Source of the DNA: Bretschneidera sinensis
Lineage: Eukaryota > Streptophyta > Magnoliopsida > Brassicales > Akaniaceae
Direction: 5' to 3'
NCBI GenBank assembly: GCA_023935145.1
Contig: CM043705.1
Location: 20,630,001-20,694,000, forward strand
DNA length: 64,000 nt
Part shown: positions 23,729 to 34,654 of the stretch, in pieces
Numbering within the stretch: position 1 is the first letter of the stretch
Layout of the letters: every line of letters begins with the position of its first letter
Made by a program: the position numbers and the translations under genes
The notes under the pieces: model-generated
The model's input: only the letters and a program-made list of their open reading frames with translations
The model's database searches: none
What the model was told of the DNA's origin: nothing

Positions 23729-25097
23729 GGTGAGCTTCACAAGCTCAGTGAATTAAATTTACTAAAAGTATTCCAATTTCGTAAATAGTCCTTTAATATT
23801 TAATTATTTATTTATCCTATAACTGGGTAATAACAAAAAGTCTAATATTTAAATAATTCTCATATTATCATATTTCTATGTCTTTATCTCATTTTCTCAC
23901 TGTAACTGTCTCTCTCTGGAGACTCATCCATCTATAATTAAATTCACAATAATATACCACACCTCATCATTTCAATAATGCAAGCAATAATTAAAACAGA
24001 TGCAATGCATAAATGATTATGATGGGAACGTCTTCCCACCTGTCGATAGGTTATTATTATCTTAGACCGGCCCTTTCTCGGTTCTTTACAGCTTATCCCG
24101 ACTGTCACGAAATTTTTCTCCAGCATATATCGGTTGTCACGGTGCCCATTTTATTTCCAACATATACCGGCTGTCACGGTTGTTCCATTAGACCGGCCTC
24201 TTCTCGGTTCTTTCGGTTATCTTATTTAATGCATATGCATATGATCAACGATATGAAATATGCCTATGAACAGTAATATAACAAGAACATGTATAAAAAT
24301 ATTTAAATTAACTACCATGATTATTCTCAATTTATCATTGAAATAAATTCCTCAAAATTTCTCTCCTCATATATCGCATCTACTAATTAAACATAACTCA
24401 TCAATAATTTTACTTATATTTTTTTATTATTAAATCAGCTTATTATTTCGTTAATTTTTTCTCCTCATATATCACATAAATTTATTTACCCAAACTCGTA
24501 CCGAATTTTATTTATCCTATTTACTATTAAATTAACTCATTATTCTAATAATATTTCTTTTTACATAATAATTTTCTACGTGTCCAATATTTATAATATA
24601 TCTATCAACCAAATATTTATCTACCACCAAAGTATACGCTAATAATTAAATTTAATATTATCACTAGATATTTGATTTTTATTTAGACTACTTAAAGTAA
24701 ATCCAACTCATCACGTAGCACTTAAAACTGCTCATGGATCACCTTCTTGCCTTTATCGTTCTTCTCCGAAACTTCCCCCGATTGCTGATCGCCAACACCT
24801 GACATTACATTTGTATTCAATTTCTAATTATTTCTTCATTTCTTCATAAACCACTCCCTTTGAAAATTCCCACTTTGAATTCGGGGAAATTTCAAGAAAT
24901 GCTAAAAATTCAAAAATAAACACTACATTATTACCTTCTGCTTTTCTGATAGCTATTCGTGATTCCCTATAAAATTCCACCGTAAATTCTTCTAAAAATT
25001 TGCTATTTTAACTTTTCTTTGGGTCCCCAAATGTTTAAAGAAAATAAGTAATTTGAAAGAAAAACAAATGAAATCGGTAAGTATAACTTTTTATACC

Positions 25098-25134
<37 letters not shown>

Positions 25135-25402
25135 TTGTCGGCAACCGAAAAAATCAGCTGCCCACAATATCATTAGCTCCACATTTGCACTTTAGGTGGA
25201 AAGCTTGTAGTCTTCCACTTAACTAAAAAAACATATGTAACCAATTTAACAAAACTTGGCACCAGGTGCTGCCAAATATTGGTTTTTTTTTTTTTTTTAA
25301 ACTTTAACTTCTTTTGTTATTTTTTTCCTTTCTTCTCTCTACTGTTGTCCTTAAGCTCTGGACGATTTTTTTTTTATATTTATTACTTATTATTATTATT
25401 TT

Positions 25403-25736
25403 TCTCATTGTGCAATGATTTCAGGTAGCAAACAGGATTAGTAATCTGGTGGGTTGAAAGTCAGACAAAATCATTTGCTGTAAGCCACGTACGTGTCAGT
25501 ATCCTCAAACAAATAAGAAAATAAGAAACAAAAATTTATTTGTAAATATTCATGCATGTTAAGTTGTATATTATGTTTAAATTATATCAGATTGATGTAT
25601 CTCCCCTGTTGAGGGTTACAGTAAAAATCCCTGTTAGTTTTATTTTGCTTTATTGTTGCATATATGTGTCTTGCTGGGATTTTCAAAATGTGATGACACC
25701 GTTTCGGGGGTGGCCAACCCGAGATGGGTCGTTACA
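25403..25736 (-). repeat. right 334-bp inverted repeat arm
   Basis: Inverted counterpart of 23395-23728. It directly follows the AT-rich tract TTATTATTATTATTTT, where the normal LTR would continue to its U3 end. Confidence 0.92.
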
Positions 25737-25741
25737 AGGAT

Positions 25742-26163
25742 ACTGATTCTTGATAGTCACTTTGTTGAGTGCTCTGTAATCAATGCACATACGCCATCCT
25801 CTATCTTTTTTTTGGCACCAATAAAATTGGTGAACCACATGGTGAGCAGCTAGGACGTATGGCACCTTGTTCAAGTAATTCTTGAATTTGCCTTTTGATC
25901 TCTTCAGACTCAGTTAGAGAGGTGTGATACAAACCCAAATTTGGTAAAGATGCATCTCCAACCAATTGGATTTCATGTTCTACAGCTCTCCGTGGTGGTA
26001 ATTCATGTACCGCTTGAAACAGATCCTTGTACTCTTCCTGAAATTTCTTAATGTCACAACATTTAGAAGGTGTTAAAGATAATGCAGAAAGTGTTACCAC
26101 TTCGGTACTAACTTCCAGAGGTCGAATCATTAACAAAACAAATCCCCCACTTGCATTGACCAT
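25742..26163 (-). pseudogene. Reina-like reverse transcriptase, N-terminal part
   Basis: Reads [51 protein letters not shown], then after a frame change [20 protein letters not shown]. The frame change falls at a run of T on the plus strand (about 25806-25814), probably a slippage error. It ends at the target duplication of the 23395-25736 insertion. Confidence 0.9.
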
Positions 26164-26409
26164 TCACTTGGCTTGGGTGGCTGTCATCAACCTATTTGTA
26201 GCCTTGGGCTTGCAAGCATTGATGTGGAACTCCTTCCCTTCCTTTACTAAATGATATTTTTGAAGTCGCCTATAATGAACAGCATCTCGGTCCCATAAGT
26301 AGGGACTGCCCAGAATGACTTGGCACACATCTAAAGGATCCACCTTGCATGTCACTTCATCAATGTATCGACCAGTGATGGCAAATTTAAAGGTGCTCTG
26401 TTTTGTGAT

Positions 26410-26655
26410 TTACATGTCGACATCCTTCTGAATCCATCCTAACGGATACGGTTTAGGATGAGGTGTTGTGTCTAAACCCATCTGATGCACTAATGTTTTT
26501 GAAATTAAATTCTTCGGACTTCCTGGATCAATGATAGCTTCTACAACACTCTGTTTCACTTGAATATTCACGTGAAAAAGTTTTTCTCGATAATCAGCAT
26601 CCGTCGAATCTTTTGGGTTGGCTATGAGTGCAAGCTTGGTATCGGCCTGGTTCAC
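26410..26655 (-). pseudogene. Reina-like aspartic protease
   Basis: Block VVEAIIDPGSPKNLISKTLV contains the D-P-G-S form of the active site followed by the conserved hydrophobic flap-side residues, then LVHQMGLDTTPHPKPYPLGW, typical of this lineage. An in-frame stop at the left end (26407-26409 area) separates it from the downstream segment at 26164-26355 (ITCKVDPLDVCQVILGSPYL, the second protease block). It would process the polyprotein. Confidence 0.85.
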
Positions 26656-26676
26656 TTCTGGAATTTCTTTTACTTG

Positions 26677-27753
26677 TTAGGTCATTAAAGTAGTTATCTT
26701 GTTCTTCCTCCCTTCATTGTTTTTCTTCGTCTGCGGCTGCAGCTTAGGATGAAGTCGCCAGCATTTTTCTTTAATATAGCCACTGATTTGACAATGATCA
26801 CAGTAGTTTTTCTGGGCTGATCCATTCTTACTTTGCTCCCCTGTTTTCTTCCAGTCATTTTTGTTACTGGAACCTTGCCTGTTATCCCTATTATCAGTTC
26901 TTTTGTTCTTTGAATCAATAGCAATGGCCTTCAAAGTAGTATCTTCAATTGTTTCTATGGTGAACAATTTCAGTTCTTTCAGTATGTATTCAGCAAGACC
27001 TCCAATGTACTTCTTGAACACATCGTAGTCATTGACATTGACATCCAAAACTAAAGCTTGATTATGGAATTCAGTAGTATATTCTTGAACCGTCAGCCCC
27101 ATTTTTTGTTTTAGATGCTGTCATTTGTACCACTGTTCTTCGACATAGCCAATAGGATAAAATTGCTTTCTGAGAAGTATTTTGAATTTCTTCCAAGTCA
27201 AGTCCGATATATTGTGGCGTTTTCGATAAGATTTCCACCATGTAAGGGCATGACTCGAAATTTTCAAACTTGCAAATTTTATTTTTTGAGATTTAGAGTA
27301 TTTATTTACAGTGTAATAAATCTCTAATCTATCAATCCAGCTATCCAATTTTTCAGCATTGATTATGCTGTCATAGACAGGGATATTAACCTTAAAATCA
27401 ACTTTCAAATTTTTCATGGAATTCACCTTGATTTCTTTGTCATCTGTCTCGGTGTCGGAGTCAAGGTTGTCATCATCTTCATCCTCCTCGTTAACCTTCT
27501 TCTTTGGTTTGAACACCTCCGAAGTGGATGCACAAGGGGCTTTTGGGATACTAAACTCATTAACGAGGTTAGTAACAGCCGTTGTCAGGGCCTGTACTTG
27601 CAGCTCCAGGGTGGTGATTCGATCACCTCCAAATGACCCGTATTGTTTTTCGTTAGACATGACACCTTCTTTCACGTTCGTCCTTTGATGAACAATCAAA
27701 GGCCCGAGTAGTTCTTCACTAGAAGTTCTGACTTGGTCACGAGTTGAGACCAT
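26677..27753 (-). pseudogene. Reina-like gag with one internal stop
   Basis: Starts MVSTRDQVRTSSEEL at 27753. Residues 40-70 form a probable coiled coil (ITTLELQVQALTTAVTNLV), followed by an acidic/basic hinge and the capsid (VDFKVNIPVYDSIINAEKLD, WIDRLEIYYTV, ALTWWKSYRKRHN, FKILLRKQFYPIGYVEEQWY). A single TGA at about 27118-27120 interrupts it, after which MGLTVQEYTTEFHNQALVL continues. The zinc knuckle near 26790 reads CDHCQISGYIKEKC, with Tyr in place of the zinc-binding His. Confidence 0.9.
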
Positions 27754-27789
27754 AAACCACTTTCACCCTCAGATAAACCTGAAAAACCT

Positions 27790-27801
27790 ACTCTGATACC
27801 A
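27790..27801 (-). other. primer-binding site of the Reina-like element
   Basis: TGGTATCAGAGT on the minus strand, two bases from the 5' LTR; initiator Met-tRNA type with the last base changed from C to T. Confidence 0.9.
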
Positions 27802-27803
27802 CT

Positions 27804-28170
27804 TGATTTGAAACTTATTGGTGATGGAACTGAAAATAAATGATAGAGAATTGAAGGGAAAAAAAATAACTTTCATTAAAAAAAAATCCTTTCTCTTGTT
27901 CAATGCAATCATGTTTAAATAACTAGGAGTGGTCCTCATGCAAGAGGCTGTTTCTTCCTCTATTTCTGTTATACACCACAACGTGATCCTCAACTCAAGG
28001 AACTACCATACACCACAACGTGATCCTCAACTCAAGGAACTACCTACTAATATGTTAATTGCCCATTCAAAGTTTGTTCCTTCAAAATAGCAACTGCAAT
28101 TATACATGTCAGTGGAGTGGCTTCCTTATTTTGCTGATTCATGTATCATATCAAAGATCCACCTGGATCA
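27804..28170 (-). repeat. Reina-like 5' LTR (367 bp) with 37-bp duplication
   Basis: Partner of 20488-20817. The extra 37 bp come from a perfect tandem duplication, 27971-28007 and 28008-28044, each starting ATACACCACAACGTGATCC. The minus-strand start and end form part of a short inverted repeat around GATCCACCTGGATC (28157-28170). Confidence 0.93.
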
Positions 28171-28175
28171 AATAT

Positions 28176-28750
28176 AGAACTGTTGACTTATTGTCACAAA
28201 ATAACTTGAGTGGTATTTCAATACCGTCCACTATACGCAGCCCCATGACAACATTTCACAGCCATATTCTATGATTGGACGCCTCATAGCACGCTATGAA
28301 CTCTGCCGCCATGGTAGAAGTGGCTATAAGAGACTGTTTAGCACTCTTCCAGGAGACAGCACATCCAGCTAGCAGGTAAACATAGCTTGACGTAGATTTC
28401 ATACTATCTTGGCATCCAGCAAAATCAGAGTTAGTATACCCAATGATCTCAAGCTGATCTGATCTCCGATACGTGAGCATGTAGTCTTTTGTTCTCTGTA
28501 AGTACCGCAAGATCCGTTTGGCTGCTTTCCAATGGTATACTTCTGGATTACTTAAATATTTGCCCAACATCCCAACAATGTATGTAATATCCAGACGCGT
28601 ACAAACCTGAGCATACATCAGACTTCCTGCTACTGACGCATAAGGAATCTTCTGCATTTCTTTTTCCTTAAAATAATTCTTAAGGCACTGATTGAGACTA
28701 AACTTATCTCCCTTTGCTATAGGGGTATTACCTGGTTTGCAATCCTGCAT
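28176..28750 (-). pseudogene. copia RNase H, N-terminal part
   Basis: Reads GNTPIAKGDKFSLNQ, IPYASVAGSLMYAQVCTRLD, VYHWKAAKRILRYLQRTKDY, GYTNSDFAGCQDSMKSTSSY (first Asp of RNase H), VSWKSAKQSLIATSTMAAEF (Glu) and LKLFCDNKSTVLY (Asp). It is interrupted by the Reina-like insertion right after this last Asp; the remainder lies at 20271-20482. Confidence 0.92.
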
Positions 28751-28751
28751 G

Positions 28752-29643
28752 TCATATCTCTTGAGAACCTATTCGATATAGTTCTTTTTGTGATAATCCA
28801 AGAATACCCCGAGAACGATCCTGGTGTATCTTTATGCCTAATATAAAAGAGGCGTTACCAAGATCTTTCATCTCAAAATTCTTAGCTAGAAATCTTTTGG
28901 TTTCGTGCAATAAGTCTATATCATTGCTGGCAAGCAAAATGTCTTCGACATATAAAACCAAAAAATTATACTTGCTCCCATAGAACTTATGGTATATGCA
29001 ATCATCGACCAAATTCATCTCAAAACCGAACGAGATGATCAATTGATGAAACTTGAAATACCATTGTCGAGATGCTTGCTTGAGCCCATAGATGGATTTC
29101 TTAAGTTTGCAAACCATTTCCTTTGGGTCTCCCGACACAAAGTTTCTAGTTGCACCATATAGATCATCTCATCAATGTTACCACTGAGAAACTTTTCTTT
29201 ACATCCATCTAATGTAGCTCAAGATCGAAATGTGCCACCAATGCCATAATAGTCCTGAAAAAATCTTTTGAAGAAACCAGAGAGAAAATTTCTTTATTAT
29301 TGATGCCTTCTTTCTGTGTAAAGCCCTTAGCGACAAGACGAGCCTTGTACCTTTCCACATCGCCTTTCGAATCCCTCTTGATCTTAAATATCCATTTGCA
29401 ACTAATGGGTTTCGCACCTTCTGGCAATAGGACAAGATCTCACACGTCATTGTCCTTCATGGACTTAATCTCCTCATTCATGGCATCAATCCATTTCTGA
29501 GAGTTAGAAATTTCTATGGTTTGACAGAAATTGATCAGATAATCTTTCATCACTCCAATGTCAACCTCATGTTCTTGAAGAAATACAATGTAGTCATCTG
29601 GCACTGCACTTCTCTTTTGTCTAGTAGATCTTCTTAATGGCAT
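28752..29643 (-). pseudogene. copia reverse transcriptase
   Basis: N-terminal linker at 29440-29643 (PLRRSTRQKRSAVPDDYIV, QKWIDAMNEEIKSM), then WIFKIKRDSKGDVERYKARL, VAKGFTQKEGIN, and the palm at 28752-29138 (KLKKSIYGLKQASRQWYFKF, LVLYVEDILLASND). The catalytic YVDD reads YVED, a change of an essential metal-binding Asp. A stop and frame change lie at about 29140-29200. This is the RVT_2 family typical of Ty1/copia. Confidence 0.92.
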
Positions 29644-30724
29644 AGGCTCTTGAGGTGGTAGAGTTTGTTCTTCTGTAATAATTTCTTGAATGAGAGGTTC
29701 TCTGACATTGTCTTGATATATTGTGTCTTGAACAAAGTCAGGAATGGAATCCTGATTAATGCCAATAACGCCTGTGGGAATATCAACATATTCCTCTTCA
29801 AAGATAAAGTCCCTAACTGTATCTCCTCCCGCAACTCGACATCCTGGAAGAACTGGGCATTTCTCAACGCGAAAATCGATTTAGTCGTGGGATCATAAAA
29901 CTTGTACCCCCTGAATCTTTCAGAGTATCCAATAAAATAGCAACTCACAGTTCTTGAGTCCAGTTTCTTTTCATTGGGCCTATAAGGCCTTGCCTCAGTT
30001 GGACATCCCAAAATGTGCAAGTGCTTAAACTAGGCTTCTTGCCCATCCAAAGTTCATAAGGGGTTTTGATAGTCGCTTTAGTTGGAACCATGTTAAGGAT
30101 ATATGCTGCAGTCTTAAGCACTTATCCCCAGAGTGATTCTAGTAAGGTAGAATAACAAATCATACTCCTTACCATGTCTTTAAGCGTCCTGTTTCGTCTT
30201 TTAGCAACACCATTCATAGTGGACGAACTTGGCATAATGTACTGTGGGACGACACCGCATTCCTCTAGGAATTTAGCAAACGGTCCTGGATGTTGTTCAC
30301 CCGAACCATCATATCTTCCAAAGTCCTCACCACCACGGTCAGATCTGACGGTTTTGATCGTTTTGCTGAGTTGGTTCTCAACTTCAGCCTTAAATTTTTT
30401 GAACATATCCAATGATTGCGACTTTTCATGAATGAGATATATGTAGCCATATCTAAAATGATCATCTATGAACGTTATAAAATATTGTTGACCATTCCAA
30501 ACAACCGTAGGGAATGGCCCACAAATGTCCTTATGTATAAGTTCTAAGACATCCAAAGTCCTGTTGGCTTCAAATCTCCTTTTATTGGTTTGTTTCCCCT
30601 TTATGCAGTTAACATAAACATCAAAATCTGCAAAATCTAAGGGGTCTAGAATTTCGTCTGACACAAGTCTATCTATTCTTCGTCTGGAGATATGACCTAA
30701 TCTCTTGTGCCACAACGCGGCCAA
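29634..30724 (-). pseudogene. copia GAG-pre-integrase and integrase
   Basis: The pre-integrase zinc region reads LWHKRLGHISRRRIDRLV, then VYVNCIKGKQTNKRR (one cysteine of the usual C-x2-C is Tyr). The core has LELIHKDICGPFP (first Asp), VRSDRGGEDF (second Asp) and NGVAKRRNRTLKDMV, where the catalytic Glu of the usual NGVAERRNRT is Lys. The C-terminal part at 29634-30020 (HILGCPTEARPYRPNEKKLD, CYFIGYSERFRGYKFYDP) is in another frame. The E-to-K change alone would prevent integration. Confidence 0.92.
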
Positions 30725-30754
30725 ATTCTCATTAGTTAATTCTCTCTTTATACC

Positions 30755-31609
30755 TCATGTACTTAATTGCAAGGTTTCATTAAATGAAGCAATTGTATCA
30801 ATCAAATAAAGATTATCATAACCCGACAAAGAACCGAAACCAACCAATTTTGAATCATGAAACAAACTAAATTTTCCATTCCCAAATGAACAAGAATAAC
30901 CAGATTTGTCTAAAGCAGAAATAGAAATTAAATTCCATCTAAAAGACGATACAATAAATGTCTCATTAAGATCCAAATAAATTCCAATCTTTAATAATAA
31001 TCTAAATTTTCCTATTGCCTCAACTTGAACTGTCTTACCATCACCTACATAGATGTATCTTTCACCATCGCTTGGCTTTCGACAACTTAAGCAACCTTGC
31101 ATAGACACACTGATGTGAGTTATTGCACCAAAATCTATCCACCACATGTGTCTAGGTATCAAAATAAAATTAGCCTCAGAACAAACCAAATTAAGAAGCA
31201 CACATTTCTTAGTACACCATGTGTGGTAGTTGGTGCTATGCTTCTTCGTATATTCTTCAACACCGTAGAAGAAACAACCAGCACCTTTCGGTTGACCATA
31301 TTTATTTTGTTGTTTCTTTTGAGGTGTCGTATCTGTAGCTTCCTTATCCTTCTTCCTTTTGTTTCCCTTGTTCTTGTTCTTAGAGGTTGAGGCCAGGTGA
31401 GCACTCTTTGTCTTATCTTGCTTCAATCTTTCCTCTTCCTGAACACAGTGTGAGACGAGTTCATTCAGAGACCAAGTCTCTTTCTGAAAATTATAGCTCA
31501 CCTTAAACTGGTTAAATTGTGTCGGAAAGGATATCAGAACCAGATGCACTAGCAAGTCCTCAGAAAGTTCTAGCTTAAGTGCTTTCAACCTTGAAGCAAG
31601 ATGAGACAT
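30755..31609 (-). pseudogene. copia gag C-terminus, zinc knuckle remnant and protease
   Basis: Open for 284 residues. Gag end (SHLASRLKALKLELSEDLLV, WSLNELVSHCVQEEERLK) leads to a basic linker, then a damaged zinc knuckle (GCFFYGVEEYTKKH: the second Cys is Tyr), then the protease WWIDFGAITHISVSMQGCL, where the usual D-S-G reads D-F-G. The C-terminal VSSFRWNLISISALDKSGY and GNGKFSLFHDSKLVG blocks are standard for copia before the integrase. Confidence 0.9.
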
Positions 31610-31642
31610 CTCGATGATGTACTCTCTAATATTGCCTCTGCC

Positions 31643-32053
31643 TTAGTATCGCATTGAAATTAGACTTGTCAAGAGCGTACCTATTTCAGCCTTTTCGTTC
31701 TTGACAAACCTCTTTTCATTGTCTACAAGGAACTCCTTAGCCATAGTAATCTTTTCAGACATTGTGCCCCTGAATGCTTCCGGAATGGCCTTCTTCATGA
31801 TCATCATACACATGCGATTTGATTTCTCCCACCTTTCCATATCCCTCTTTTCATCAAAGGTACTCTTATCCATAAGAGGTGCAGGAGAATCAACCCTTAA
31901 CGTAAGGTCGAGATCCATGATGCCGAGAATTATCAAGAGGTTCTTTTGCCATGACTTGAAATTTGTGCCATTTAGCATAGGAATAAAGTTGATGTTGGCA
32001 GTAATATTAGTAGGAGTGGTTGTAGCTGAATCCAGAGAACAAAAAATAAACAA
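31643..32053 (-). pseudogene. copia gag, N-terminal part (UBN2 family)
   Basis: Reads NINFIPMLNGTNFKSWQKNL, MDLDLTLRVDSPAPL, WEKSNRMCMMIMKKAIPEA, MSEKITMAKEFLVDNEKRF: the gag polypeptide of copia type. A frame change near 31640 separates it from the downstream gag at 31609. The leader 32054-33010 between gag and the LTR is non-coding. Confidence 0.9.
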
Positions 32054-32996
32054 AATAAGCTTCTTATAATAGAAATAGCAATAAAATTTAAATAGAGGTA
32101 AATCTCATCTCAAGATACCGGGCGCGCTATTAATATTTTGTCTTTAGACAAAATATAAATTTGTAAGTGATATATTGGCGTAGTAATCAAACACTGATAG
32201 TAAGAAATATGTCGAACAATAAATCTTCCTTTGGGCCGATGTATTGTTCACATGAAAAAACCGAATAATCATCACATGTTTATTACCACAGGTGCCCATG
32301 CAATTCTATTAAATATCAACATTCCATTGGGCCGATCAATATTCACATAAATTACATGCATACAACCGTTATATTCTAAAAACAAATTAATTTCCACAAG
32401 AGATGTCACTTTGGTGACATGTTGCTTCAATTAATTCATTCCAAAATATATATAAACATACCAATATGTAAAATTAAATTGCACCAAAATTGACCCAAAT
32501 TTTTTTTTGTCAAAGTCAACACCGGTCAACCGAAGTCAACGCCCTTACCTTAAAACATCATGTCATTTTTTTTTATAAAAAAAATATCATGTCGTTTTCT
32601 CAACCCAGAAAAATGACATGATATTTTGGTCATCCCTGACCTCTAACCGGGTTGCGCGATCCGAATCGCGACCCAAAACTTGACTCGGCCATATCTTGAC
32701 CTCTAGAACTTCATTTTCGATGATTCAAAAAGGATTTTGCTCATTTTTTAATTCCTAACTGATCTATGGCAGCAAATCAACTAAATTCTCAAAAAATTGT
32801 ATAATTTCATGACTTTCTTTAAACGAACCCTAAATACCTTTTGAATTAACCAAATTTCAGAAAAATTATACAAAGAACAACAAAAATTGTTCTCGAATTT
32901 AACAACATCATACCCGGAATCGTTAAATCCAAAAACACATACAAATCATCATGTAATCGAATGAAATTTCGATTCCTAATGATTCAACATGAACGA

Positions 32997-33008
32997 GCTC
33001 TGATACCA
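32997..33008 (-). other. primer-binding site of the copia element
   Basis: TGGTATCAGAGC on the minus strand, two bases from the 5' LTR: initiator Met-tRNA type. Confidence 0.95.
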
Positions 33009-33010
33009 CT

Positions 33011-33501
33011 TGTTAGAAAATATCTTTGGATGTAAAACATCTCTCAAAATCCAGGAAACATTCATGTTAAATCACCAAGAATGAACAGATTAATATGTGG
33101 AAGTGTACTTGAATCCATGACAATCAATTACTCTCTAGAGTTGTGTGATATGTCTTCCAGATTAACACGTTCTCTTAGAGAATCCTTTGTTTTCTCTTGT
33201 TCTCTCTCTGATGATGGGATTTCAAAGAATAGAAGAATAATCGTACGTGCGATCTGGGGACTATAACCACTATTAATAGATAACTTTCCTGTGATCTTTT
33301 GGAATTTCTATTTTAATCCATCATAAAAATAGAAATTATCCTTAAGTCTCTACACATTAAAGGCCCACACCCTATTAGATACATTAAAGCCCAAATTACC
33401 TAAACCTTAGTAGACCACTTTAAAAGGGCTTAATCTTATATGACAGTCTACAACACATAATTATTCACATATAAGCTCAATTTTGGATTAATGATCCAAC
33501 A
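33011..33501 (-). repeat. copia 5' LTR (491 bp)
   Basis: Partner of 19344-19834, identical in length, with scattered substitutions of a few per cent by eye; flanked on the right by the target duplication TATTT (33502-33506). Confidence 0.95.
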
Positions 33502-33506
33502 TATTT

Positions 33507-34039
33507 GACATAACTTTTTTTTTTATTTATAAAAAACAAAAACATTTTATAAAGTCTCTCTTAATCCTCAAACTTTAATTTGCTACAACATCTTCCTTAA
33601 ACTTTGGTTATTATTTTGATTTCAATGTTCTGATTAGCTTAAAGATTTGGAGAACAAAGCAAATATTTTGCCTCGTTAAGGCTAGGTAACTGCTAACATG
33701 GCTATACTTAGCCCGAGAAGGAAGGAAAATTTCCAAGGAACCACTACTTCGTTACTCCTCATAATGCGATTATTGCAAAATTCAATTAAGACTAAAAGAT
33801 ATTGTTTTTTGTCCCTTTATTTTTTCTACAATGGTGAGAGGCATAAAAAAAGATATTATTCTTTATCCCAAAATGCAAAAACAAAAAAAGAATTAAAAAG
33901 TCAGCATTTTCACTAGCATTCCAAGAAGCAAAAGCTGCCATCTTCTACATATGCCGCAGCCTGAAACGAAATATGAGTTCGACCAAATGTTGTGTGTTTA
34001 GATGACGCACATATTATCCGTATTTTTAGAGACGAGGGT
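33507..34039. other. AT-rich intergenic sequence
   Basis: No coding or RNA feature recognised. It is the sequence right of the copia insertion and left of the hAT element. Confidence 0.55.
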
Positions 34040-34251
34040 GTTGGGCGAAACATTTTGCCTCAACAAGGTGAGGCGTAAGTCTCAAGACATTGAGATGTTT
34101 TGAATAAAGTAATATTAATTAAATTATAAAAATACTAAAAAATTGAAATAATGTAAATAAATTACTTATCAATCAAATTTAATAACTTAAGACCTAGGAA
34201 TGAATATTTATCAAAATATTTTACAAACATACGTTAACATCACAAACACAA

Positions 34252-34490
34252 TGTTAAGTGTTTGTTGTTTACACACTTATAATGATATAACAAATTCACA
34301 TACATCTAATCTTTCATTAATAAATCACAAATCACACTCCAAATTATAATTTTCAAATTGACAAATCAATTCATCACAAACACATTCCAAATTCCAACAA
34401 ACACAAAAAAAATGCAGTGTTAAGTGTCAAATGTATACTGTTTAGTGTTTACACACCTACATTGATATAACAAGTTCACATACATAAATC
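34252..34490. repeat. diverged direct repeat in the hAT 3' region
   Basis: TGTTAAGTGT followed by TTTACACAC and ATGATATAACAAATTCACATAC occurs at 34252-34305 and again, diverged, at 34421-34486. Non-coding. Confidence 0.5.
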
Positions 34491-34654
34491 TATTAAAAGC
34501 AACAAATGAGATTACATAACAAACAAAATCATTCAATGATATTTAAAGCACTCTCATCAATATCATCATCATCTTCATCAAACATATCTATGGTAGGAAA
34601 ACTTCTTGAATAAAATTATGAGGGCATATCTTATGGCATGTCTTCCACAATTGG

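Larger units (their letters stand above)
23395..25736. mobile_element. G1-LTR derivative with 334-bp terminal inverted repeats
   Basis: A 2342-bp unit inserted in the Reina-like RT, flanked by GGGAT (23390-23394) and AGGAT (25737-25741), a five-base target duplication with one change. From 23395 to about 25400 it is a G1 LTR in the same orientation as 6407-8485. Instead of the last ~100 bp of the LTR it carries an inverted copy of its first 334 bp (25403-25736). Both outer ends therefore derive from the LTR's sense 3' (U5) end, and the unit still begins TG and ends CA. It has no coding capacity. Confidence 0.9.
20488..28170 (-). mobile_element. short-LTR chromovirus (Reina-like Ty3/gypsy), nested in the copia
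   Basis: LTRs at 20488-20817 (330 bp) and 27804-28170 (367 bp), with perfect AATAT duplications at 20483-20487 and 28171-28175. Without its own passenger (23395-25736) it is about 5.3 kb. Order on the minus strand: gag, CCHC, protease, RT, RNase H, integrase with chromodomain-like tail. Short LTRs and small size suggest the Reina lineage (inference). It is the best preserved element here: only a handful of stops and frameshifts, and the integrase catalytic triad still readable. Confidence 0.95.
19339..33506 (-). mobile_element. Ty1/copia element, interrupted by a nested gypsy element
   Basis: LTRs at 19344-19834 and 33011-33501 (491 bp each) are flanked by a perfect TATTT duplication (19339-19343 and 33502-33506). 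The minus-strand internal order is primer site, gag, protease, integrase, reverse transcriptase, RNase H; protease-integrase-RT order is diagnostic of Ty1/copia. The RNase H is split by the chromovirus at 20488-28170. Without that insertion the element is about 6.5 kb. Catalytic residues are changed in several domains, so it is dead. Confidence 0.95.
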
